Assembly (NCBI GenBank): GCA_960531495.1
Contig: OY482846.1
Location: 39,965,257-40,029,256, forward strand
From: Zeus faber
Lineage: Eukaryota > Chordata > Actinopteri > Zeiformes > Zeidae
DNA length: 64,000 nucleotides
Reading direction: 5' to 3'
Position 1 is the first letter of the stretch; each line of letters starts with the position of its first letter. The translations under genes were made by a program, and so were the position numbers. This document shows positions 1-9,662 of the stretch, piece by piece. The notes under the pieces are model-generated. The model was not told the DNA's origin, ran no database searches, and worked only from the letters and a program-made list of their open reading frames with translations.

Positions 1-560
1 CAAGGGGCCAGGCGGGCTCTTGCGCCTCTCGCTCGCCGCTCGCAGGGACGTTCACCGGCGGCGAAAAGTCGTGAACAAAAAAAACAAAAAAAAACGAATC
101 GAACGGCTCTTATTTCCCGAGCGACCCGTGGAGAGCCGAGTCCCACCGAAGAAACCCGACGTGTCGTCACCGGTCTCCGCCGCCGCCGCCGCCGCCGGGC
201 GCCGCCTCCTCCAGGCCCCGCCCCTCTCCCCCAGGCCCCGCCCCTCCCCCCCCGCCGCCGCCGCCGGTGCAACCGGGCCCCCGCGGAGCCGCAATGGCGG
301 CGCGCCGCGCGCGGTTTCCCGACGCTCTCCCGAGCCAAGATGGCGCCCGGTGCGCCTCCGTCTGGGCGCGGTTTCCCGCCGCCGCCGCTGCTGCTTCGGC
401 GCGGCGGCGTCCAGCGCGCCGCCTTACGTCAGCCTCTCCGCCGCCTCATTTTGTCGGCGGTCTCGGCGGCGGAGCGCGGCGGGAGGCGCTCGGCGGGAGG
501 CGCTCGGCTTTGCGGCTGCGCTCCGGCTGAAAGGTCGTCAATGCGCGGAGCCAGGTCGCC
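1..560. promoter_or_regulatory. CpG island, likely promoter of an unidentified neighbour
   Basis: This stretch is very GC- and CpG-rich, with GCC runs, GC boxes, two ATGGCGC/ATGGCGG YY1-like motifs (near 293 and 339) and a CRE-like TTACGTCA near 425. A 14-bp GGCGGGAGGCGCTC unit is repeated near 478-510. It ends abruptly at AT-rich DNA near 600. No coding exon of a known gene is recognisable in it or between it and fundc1. The simplest reading is a promoter and 5' UTR of a gene running left out of the window on the minus strand. In mammals the next gene past FUNDC1 is EFHC2, but nothing here identifies it. Confidence 0.6.
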
Positions 561-659
561 CGCGTCGCATGTCTACACCACGTGTTGTCGAGCGTTCAAT
601 AACTTTTCATGAAACAATGTTCAAACGTGGAACCTCAATCGATGCCCGTGACGTAAAAT

Positions 660-1245
660 AAGCCTCCATAATAATGATTATCATTAATGTTTTATATTTT
701 TTTGATCAGATTTTTTTGGACCATTTTGTGTAAGCCTGTCTAATAATACAGAATAATATTTTATAATTAAAACAATGTCTACTATTTCTACCAAAAAATT
801 AAAGTAGTTTTGAAGTAATTTATTATTATTATTATATTTTTGATCAGATTTTGACAATTTTGTGTAAGCCTGTCTAATAATACAGTGTAATAATTAATAA
901 TTAAAACAATGTCTACTATTTATATGATAAATTAAAGTAGTTTTGAAGTAATTATTATTATTATTATATTTTTGATCCGATTTTTGGACTTTTTTTGTGT
1001 AAGCCTGTCTAATAATCCAGTATAATAATTAATAATGAAAACAATGTCTACTATTTCTACTATAAAAAAGTTTCTACTATAAAGTCGTTTTGAAGTAATT
1101 TATTATTATTATTATATTTATGATCAGATTTTTGGACCATTTTGTGTTAGCCTGTCTAATAATACAGTATAATAATTAATTAAAATAATGTTTACTATTT
1201 CAACTATAAATCAAAGTCGTTTTGATTATTGTTATTATTATTATT
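660..1245. repeat. Tandem repeat, about 135-150 bp unit, four copies
   Basis: The phrase AAGCCTGTCTAATAATACAG recurs near 731, 865, 1000 and 1147 with small changes. It is followed each time by an AT-rich stretch with ATTAAAACAATGTCTACTAT and by TTATTATTATTATATTTTTGATCAGATTTTTGGAC-like sequence (phrase shared in pieces). Spacings are about 134, 135 and 147 bp. I do not recognise the family. Confidence 0.8.
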
Positions 1246-1834
1246 ATACATTAACATGGTCATTATTCTCAAAAATACTGATTGATCATCTGAAGGACAG
1301 GCCTATATGCAGAACGCTTGAACCCGGGTGCAGGGACCTATTAATGATGAAGCAGTACAAATACAAATACAAATACAAATACAACTTGCTGTTCACTTTC
1401 CTACTTCTCACGACCAGGGTCCCGTTACAGGTGACGTGATCCCGGGTGAAGGTAGCGGCAGGCGAGGTCATGGAGATCGGCAGGCTCCGCCCACTGGAGG
1501 TGACGTACGGAACCTTTTTTCACACCCTCACAAAAAATAAATCCAAATCATGCATCATCAAAAACTAACATGGTAATACTAATTCATAATAACAATAATA
1601 ATAACCTGCAATCACATAACAATAAATAATCATCATTCAATCCAATCCAAGAATGAGGTACTTTGATATTAAATGTACCTTGTAATGTGAGTCGATCAAC
1701 AAATGTCCCGTTCAATTTCTCTGAAACCACTTCTCTACAGGTCATTTCCATCGAGGGTGAAGTAGATAAGAAGTCACCCAGGGAGTTCTGGAAAGGCGGC
1801 GCCACGGCCGGGCGTCGTTCCCTGCGACGGGGTG

Positions 1835-1858
1835 TGGTAGCGCCACGTGGCGCCACCA
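1835..1858. promoter_or_regulatory. 24-bp near-perfect palindrome with E-box core
   Basis: The core GCGCCACGTGGCGC (1840-1853) is a perfect 14-bp palindrome around CACGTG. It extends to TGG...CCA on each side with one mismatched base pair. CACGTG is the site of bHLH-ZIP factors such as USF and MYC/MAX. Any use here is inferred. Confidence 0.45.
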
Positions 1859-1894
1859 GAGCGCGCTGTTTACGGAGAGGGGACGCCTGCAGGT

Positions 1895-1908
1895 TGCCAT
1901 GGCACCGC
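1895..1908. promoter_or_regulatory. RFX X-box-like motif
   Basis: GTTGCCATGGCACC differs by one base from the palindromic X-box GTTGCCATGGCAAC bound by RFX factors. It is one of two such sites within 450 bp. Confidence 0.45.
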
Positions 1909-2326
1909 ATCACTTCTCTGCTCATCATCATCATCATCATCATCATCAGCAGCATCATCATCCGCAAGCTTCCCCCCATTGGTGGAGCGTCCGGAGCGGC
2001 TGCCGCCGATCTGATTGGCCGGTGATGTGGTCATCACATGCATGGCAGCAAAAAATAAATAAAAAAGTGTTGTGTGGGGTTACCCTTCCCTTTCACACAA
2101 AAACACCAAACCTAAAATGTGTGTGGATCACACCGCACGCCATTTATAAATGTACAAGAAAAGATTTGAAGGGGGAAAAAAAACACACACACACACACAC
2201 AAAAAAACAAACCCGGAAGGTTCAAATGTGGACGTGTAAGAAGCGATGCAAATTCTGAAAGAAACAAAGGAAGACAAAACAAAAAAAAAAGCTTAAATAT
2301 GAGAGCCCACATGAATAAAGGGACGA

Positions 2327-2340
2327 GTTTCCATGGTAAC
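2327..2340. promoter_or_regulatory. Perfect RFX X-box motif
   Basis: GTTTCCATGGTAAC matches the X-box consensus GTYNCCATGGNAAC with both half-sites intact. RFX factors use it in ciliary and other genes. It lies 1.8 kb from the CpG island and 1.9 kb past the fundc1 stop codon, so its target is unknown. Confidence 0.5.
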
Positions 2341-3540
2341 AGGGAGGGGCGCTACCGCGGCCGGCGATAATATATTTAATCATTCTTGTGAACGATGTAA
2401 TTATCATTTTCATGACAATCTATTCTATCTCAGTCCCCTCGATCTGGCGTCAGAAGGGATGACGACTACGACGACGGTTTAAACTCAAAGCAAAACAGAC
2501 ATGCTGTGTCTTCCCCACAATAACTATCTTGCAAAACCAAAACAAAAAAAAACACACACACGGAATATGAATATGATTAAAAAGCAAAATACAGGCAACT
2601 TTATTTCAAAACGTCAACACAAGAGACAATATTTACAGAAATCATCTGAGATCAAACAAACGCTAAAATCAAATCCAAAATACAGCAAATATGACCGTAC
2701 AAAACAAAATAAATAGTCACCGGGAAAACTAGGAATGGCCACCAAGGCCCAGGTCGAGACGTTGTAGTGCACATATTGCAAGACGTTCTATCAGCAGAGG
2801 TGGAGGCTCCCGATTTCAGGAGGTATGGAAGTCCTGCCGCGTCTTCGCTCCAGTTTAAGCAAACACAAAACCCCCCGGAGTGGAGTTTTTCTCTCAGAAC
2901 CCGGATTTTCCCGCCTCGGATGAAGGGGAAAAAAAAAAAAAAAAGGGGGCAAAAAGCAAAAGAGATAAAAAAAAAAAAAAAAAAAAAAAACCCTAAAACC
3001 AGCGAATCACTCAAGTCGTTGGAAGGCCCCGCCCTTCGCCTTGCAGCCCACTCTTCTTTTCATTGTTACCTTATGACAACGTTTACACATTGAAACTGTT
3101 TTTACACCGATGATCGCCTTGACGACGGGACCAGTGTGAGATTTGAGGGATTTGTTTTTATGTATTGTTTTTATGTAGTGTTTTTTGTTTTTTTTACTTT
3201 CGGTGACAAGAATATCCCACGGCCGTGTGCGGTTATTAAAAAGGCGTTAATGAGCCAGACTTAGTGCGTTCAGTGCTCGGCCACGACCGGAAGAACAAAA
3301 TAAGCGTGGGTTTGTTGACGTGTTGCGTCGTCGCTTATTCGCCCCAAGGCCATCATGCTGCGTGTATTAAATATTACTCTTGGGTATGTTTATGTACAGG
3401 TCTCGGGGGGGGGGCTGTATATTTGACGCATACTGTTTACATATATCTCTCTTCATCCTGAGCGACGGGAAGAGAGGATCCAAACCTCTTCCAGTCCTTT
3501 AAAAACAGGACATAGTAACATAGTCCAGTGGGGAATGGTT

Positions 3541-4020
3541 TAAAGCCGTGGTATTCAGACCTTTTTTGGCCGAGCCCCCCCCCCCACCCTTCTCCAAAAG
3601 TCCAAATAAAAAAAATGCGTCATATGCAAACGAATGCACTTCGTAGTAAACCACGTGGAGTCGTCGCATTCATTTGTGGCTTAATTGCCCAATTCACAGG
3701 GTAACGGGGCAGCAAGGTGCACAACTACTGAAAAAATATAATAAATAATGAAAATCAATTCAAATATGAGCAAATTATATTAATAATATATACAATAATA
3801 ATATTCTATCAATTTTAATACAATATTATATTCAACATATTTAATGAAATTAAACTAGTAATGCCACAATAGTGCTTAAAATATATATTAAAAAGGTCTT
3901 TTATTTCTATTATTATTATTTTTTTTAAACCTTAATTTTCTTGTGGCCCCTTGCAATTACACCACACTTCACTGGGGCGGAGGGGGGCGCGGCCCACAGT
4001 TTGAATACCACCGGCTCAAA
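3541..4020. mobile_element. Non-autonomous DNA element (MITE) with terminal inverted repeats
   Basis: The left end reads TAAAGCCGTGGTATTCAGAC. The right end, on the other strand, reads TTTGAGCCGGTGGTATTCAA, so the two ends are imperfect inverted repeats. The interior is AT-rich and has no coding capacity. It looks like a hAT-type MITE. It lies about 190 bp beyond the fundc1 stop codon, so the fundc1 3' UTR may run into it. Confidence 0.6.
3900..3905 (-). terminator. Candidate polyadenylation signal for fundc1
   Basis: TTTATT on the plus strand reads AATAAA on the minus strand, about 310 bases after the fundc1 stop codon and inside the MITE at 3541-4020. AATAAA also occurs further on, for example near 2600, so this choice is a guess. 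Confidence 0.3.
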
Positions 4021-4210
4021 GGATTATTATTCACAATGTCTTGTTGGAGGAGACGGCGCCTCGGGCCGAGAGGTAAACAACAAACGCGTCCTGTGTCGCG
4101 AGCGGATTCACAGTTGCGGGAGCAGATCCTCGGCCGGGGACCTGCGGCGCCCCAGGAGCCTGAACAGCGGGGGGTGGGGGGCTTTTTTTGTTTTGTGCTG
4201 TTTTTCCTCT

Positions 4211-4288
4211 TTATGAGGCCAGGCCCAGCAGGAAGCCGCCCGCGAACCCACCGGACACCACGATGTTCCTTTTTAGGAAGTCCATGGC
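4211..4288 (-). CDS. fundc1: fundc1 coding exon 5 and stop
   Basis: It encodes [20 protein letters not shown], then LGLAS and TAA at 4213-4211. The acceptor TCTCACAG|GCC is preceded on the sense strand by a pure (TTC)n run (plus strand (GAA)n, about 4294-4328) that serves as its pyrimidine tract. The conserved C-terminus confirms the exon. Confidence 0.93.
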   Translation of the reverse strand, partial: AMDFLKRNIVVSGGFAGGFLLGLAS

Positions 4289-6869
4289 CTGTGAGAAGAA
4301 GAAGAAGAAGAAGAAGAAGAAGAAGAAACAGGGGGGGGAAAAAAAAAAAAGATCAGATCCAGAAAGTAACAGTCCTGCCATTTTGTGCTCCGCGCACCGA
4401 CCCAGCTGATTCCACCAGAGGTCCCACTTTTCCTTTTAACTTTCCCGGTCACAGGTTAAAAGTCCGCGCCGGTAATTCGAGTCAACGATGGGGAAATCAG
4501 CAAACCCACATGAAGAGCTCTCCTGCCAGCTGTTCTATGCGGGTAGTTGCTGTAATGTGCCGCAGCCTCCACCGGAGGGCGTCGCTGTTTTCTATGAGCC
4601 TCCAGTATCCAAATACAGCCCATCAAAAGGTAGGAAATGAAATGTAGGCGCACGTTATTTTTACAAGACTACATCCTGTAGAGGGGGGGAGGCGGGTTGA
4701 AAAGTTCAATCTTAATCAGGACTCAAGATCACCCTATTCAAATTCATTCTGAATTCTTGAATTTAAAAAAATGCCTCTCTGAGACGTTTCTTAACCACAA
4801 GATGAACGCGTTCTGGACTAAGGTGATGGAGGACTAGTCAGCTCCTTCTCTCTGGTCTTACTCCAGATCAACCTGCGCCGCCCGGAGGCCGCGCCCGTTG
4901 ATCCAAAGATAAGAGCTGCCTCAGCCCAGCTTTCATTTAAGATTCCTTCTCCGCCTACATCAGCTGTCGTCTTCCTTCGGGACCAGGGCAGACTTGGGGC
5001 AAGTCTGAGGCTAATCTCGAACCGCGAGTGGGAAACGCGATTTGGGTTGGTCCGGATCAAAAGTGTGATCAAGTCAAAGATCAGGCCTAATCTCCACCCG
5101 TCCGGTGTCGGTGAGTTCAATTCAAGAGGTTCATTTGTCACATACAAATACATACGTTCATACATATACGCAGTGAAATGTCTCAGCGACGCACCCGGAG
5201 ATTACGCACAATTTGTTACTTCCTGCCTAGCACCTACTGAAACCAACTGATTCCTAAAACGTAAAGTTAGTAAATAGAATATAAATAAAATAAAAAATAA
5301 AAAGACTCAAAAAGGTAACACAAAGCGTGGGTACAAAATAGGAGGGAATAGAGCTATGTTTATGGGATAGGCTATTTGGAATAATGCACCAACTGTGCGC
5401 CAGTTGGAATAAAAACACTAAAAATGTGCGTAACGCAGCAAACGGGCGGTGCCACGTCCAAATCCCAAAACCGCCCCGACGTCTTTTTTTTTTTTTTTTT
5501 ATTAAAGTTGCTCCGAACGGGTCAACGCACGCAGCGGGAGTAGGGGACGATGAAGGCAGGAGGGATCGCGGCTCCCTACCTCCTCGATGAAGGAGTTGAT
5601 CTCGGGCGCGGCTTTGGCCTTCTTCTTCAGGTGCCTCTTGGCTTTGTTCACGTCCTTCTCCACCTTCTTCCAGTCCACCTGCACGTAGCCGCTGTGGTTG
5701 GCCACCTGTGGGAGGGCGACAGGGTTGAAAACACCAGCCACGCCGGCCCGTTCAAACCGGCTTGCGCACGCGGCTTCTCCCAGACGGAGGCGAAATGAGG
5801 TTTCCCGCGTCAACGCCAACGCGGCTGCCGGATCTACCGAGGGAAGTACGCTTCACATGCGAGGCACGGCGAGCACAAACCCGGAAGTCCATCCATTCGC
5901 CCGGACCCGGTACGCGGGAAAAGCTGCGACGCGGCGCGGGCGGAATTCCGGGGCGCCCCACCTTCGTTTTCAACTCTCGCGGCAACGTTCCCAAACCGAA
6001 AAAAGGCAGTTTCCGTGGGTCGGGACTAAAGGTGCGGCTTAGTCTCAAAAGGAGGCCTGGTCGGTGTCCGCCCAGAGAAACGGAAGCCACCACCTTCAGA
6101 AGTACAAGAGCACCAACACGTGAATCCGGTGACGCCGCACGTCTCCGCGGTGTCCTCACCTGCAACAAGAGGAGCCCTCCGCCCACGGCGGTGGCCGCCA
6201 TCTTCCCGACCCTCTGGAAAAGGTAACCTGCGCAGCTTTTTTTTAGGATAATAGAGAACATGACGCATTATGAGGAACATGATGATTAACCATGAAGACA
6301 AACTGAATTTACCACTCTTAAAGTTGATTTAAAAATTGAATATATTGATCATTTGTGTCCCGTTTTTGATCTGCTTTTTGTCCAAATTATGCAATTTTCC
6401 AGCTCCACCCATTTCAACTCAATAAATCATTTTTTTCCCCCGGATTACTTTCTCCCCTTCGCAACCTGCCGATGAAAAAAACAGAACCTACAATCAGAGC
6501 AGTTTGATCCGCCCCACGGGAAGAATTTGATTAAAATTTACAAAATCACCATGGCACCCGGAGCCCGCCGCCCCCTCCACGGCGGAAATGTCAACATTTC
6601 GGACAAAAAGAGATCGCCGCGCCTTACCACCCGGTGACCCCTCCGATCATGATCTGCGTGGCCACGGAGTACTTCTCCACGACCGGACCGGAGTTGTATC
6701 CAAACACCCGGCTCCACCAGCGGTGACCCCGGGTGTATTCCGTCAGGTCCACCACCTCGTACACCTCATCGTCGCTGTCCGGGTCGTCCTTACCTGCGCA
6801 GGGCGTGGCCACGAGAGCAGTGAGCACACCCACCATTACTGGACAGGTGGTTAAAGTGGGCCCTGCGTG

Positions 6870-6918
<49 letters not shown>

Positions 6919-7447
6919 CCGTGGCTGCATATTCAGGAGTTGTTCAGAGGGTCCAACCTGTTCCTGTGTGTGTATATATATATATATATATATGAGTGCT
7001 GGGAGAACAGTCTAGGAATAGTGCCTCTGCCACTGGATTTCTTTGCCGCACTGGATTTTATTTTGCATTTCTTTTTAGAGAAACCTCTCGGGCGAAATGT
7101 AACTGCTCCCAAAACGACAATTTCCATATAGGCTCGATTTTTACATTGGGGGTGAGGGAAACGACATTTTGATGTGTGCGCGGAAAAAAATATTTAAAAT
7201 ACATACATATACATACGGTCGTACATATATGCAGTGGAATAAAATAAGATAAGATAAACAAAAAGTGACAACAGAAAATAGAGAGCATATGAGGGTAAGC
7301 ACTATAAACAATATAAAATATGTAGGAAGAAAAACACCATAAATAGGAATCAGAGTACTAAGAGTATTGCACATACTTGGACACATTGCACATCAGGGAT
7401 CGTACTTTTTCTTTGATTAAAAAATTGTGCTTGGATTTTCCACAGGG

Positions 7448-7486
<39 letters not shown>

Positions 7487-9594
7487 GTCTGCTGGCTGCA
7501 CTGCTGTTTATACAGTCCGACAGCCGCAGGAAGGAAGGACCTGCGATGGCGCTCCTTCCCACACTTTGGATGAAGCAGCCTATCGCTGAGGGAGCTCTCC
7601 AGTGGCGTCAAGAGTCTCATGCATGGGTTGGACACTCGTTCTCCACCATCATTTCTCCCCCAAATGTCATGAGGACCCGGTGATAAGCTCCAAAAATACT
7701 AAAAACACTAAAATGTGCGGAAATGTATGGTAAAATATTTCAGCCGCACTCTTATTTTCCCCAGAAGGAAATGTTGCGCAAATAGTGTGACATCTCGTCA
7801 ACTATTGGCCGAAACGTTCCACAAAAATGGTGTAGCTCACCCACTGGGATTGGGGCTTTACGGTCGTGGGAGTTGTAGCGTGGCCAATTCTGACTAGAAT
7901 AACAACATGTGTAGTAAAAGCAAGTCTGCATCACTTACTTTGAGCAAGAGAGCACACTTCAATAAACCTTATCGCCCCCACAGCCAGTGTCCGCCGAAAA
8001 GATCTTCTAGGCCCGGCCCGACGATGACAATGACTGCCTGAGTTGAGAGCGGTACGGCCCGAAAGCTATGATGTCATGGCGGTCCATGCCTTCAACGGCG
8101 CAGGCAAACGGCCAAATCGGACTCGAGACGACGCACCAAATGACACGCCGCACTGGCGGCGGAAGAGAAGCGTCGCTCGCAAGTGTGCACAGCAAGTGCG
8201 GGTGTCGGAACAGATGCTGTCGCAGTGGGGAGCGCTTGCTGGTTCCGATGGCTCGGGCCACGGCGGGGGGCCGGGGCCGCTCAGCTACGTCAACGCATGT
8301 ACTGTTTATTCCTCTTCTCCAGCTGGATGGCCACGGGTCTCGCCATTCCCCACCAGAGACAATCTAATATCTAATTATTATGGGGGCAGTAGCTCAGGAG
8401 GGAGAGGGGGTCGTCTAGTCAGGGGAAGTCCTCCTGGTATCCTTGTGCAAGACACTTAACCCCCTAACTGCTACCGGGCACCTCGATATGGCAGCCCACT
8501 GCTCCTAGATAGGTTAGGCTACTAGGATGGGTAATTGCAGAGAAATTGCAATTTTCCCCCTTGTGGGCCTGATAAGGGTATATAAAAATGTGCGCCGTCA
8601 TATGCAAGAGGTTTTTCTGTGTAAGGTGAAAACAGTAAATATTATATATGTGGGCTTGGGTGCGTAAGGCCACCTCGGGTGAAAACGAGTTGAGCTCTAT
8701 CAAGGGATAAAAAGACACGGTCACTATTTATTTTTTCCAAATACAGATTGAAAAGAGAAAATGTCTGAGTTTGGTGCAAAAAAAGGCGCGAGGTCACCGA
8801 AATCGGTGCATTGTTGTCGATGCAGTTATCTTTTTAATAATAGTCATTCACTTGATAGTCAAAGTCTTAAGTGAAGTGACCAAAAGTTCGTTTTTTTTCT
8901 AATCCTGTAAAACTTCTTAAAACCTCAGTTATGATGCCGAGCACGGAAGCCCGACGATCAAATCAAGCGGGCTTCCCAAGCCGAGCGCGAACGGCCAACC
9001 ATCTCCCCCCGATGGAGGCGCAATCCTGACGCCGTTTACTCGCTCACCAGAGTATTTGGAATTTCCACGAGAAGAAAATACGTCCATAGTAACACATCAG
9101 AAACCACCGGCTCCAAAAACAGCAACGGGCAGTTTGGGTGGACTCCTCTGTTCTGTGACGCTCGTTCGCCGACGCAACCGCACTTGTGAAAGCGCACAAC
9201 TTTTTGACGCGACGTGGCGCACCGTCACGTCACAGTGACGTCACTGTGATGTCAGAAAGCTTGTGACGTCACTGGACCACCGGGGGGAGTTTGATAGAAT
9301 GGAGAGATATGCACGCGCACACGCGCACTTCCAATGAAGTTGGGATGCTGACGTAAATAAAAACAGAATACAATGATTTGCAAATCATTTTAAAGCTATA
9401 TCCAACGTGTTGCGGGCATCAGATTCAAAATGAGTCAATATTTGCAAAAAAACAATAAAGTTTAACAGTTTGAACATTAAATATCTTGTCTTTGTAGTGT
9501 ATTCAATTTGAATATAGCTTGACAATGATTTGCAAATCATTGTATTCTGTTTTTATTTACGTTTAACACGTCCAACTTCATTGGAATTGGGGTT

Positions 9595-9662
<68 letters not shown>

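Larger units (their letters stand above)
1246..3540. other. Intergenic region, no gene recognised
   Basis: This holds a (ACAAAT)n microsatellite at about 1355-1384, a (CAT)n tract at 1922-1966, CA and A tracts near 2190, 2930 and 2966, two X-box motifs and an E-box palindrome (listed separately). The reading frames are short and low in complexity. Part of it could be distal 3' UTR of fundc1 (minus strand): TTTATT at about 2600 is AATAAA on that strand. No evidence decides this. Confidence 0.6.

Noticed and set aside
20-661. 213-codon plus-strand frame at the left edge
   Set aside because: It is arginine- and alanine-rich, as expected from a CpG island in any frame. It has no domain and shows no splice continuation.
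5502-6261. Long overlapping frames on both strands at 5502-6261
   Set aside because: They are fundc1 exons 3 and 4 read through the intron, plus antisense shadows. Only the spliced exons are supported.
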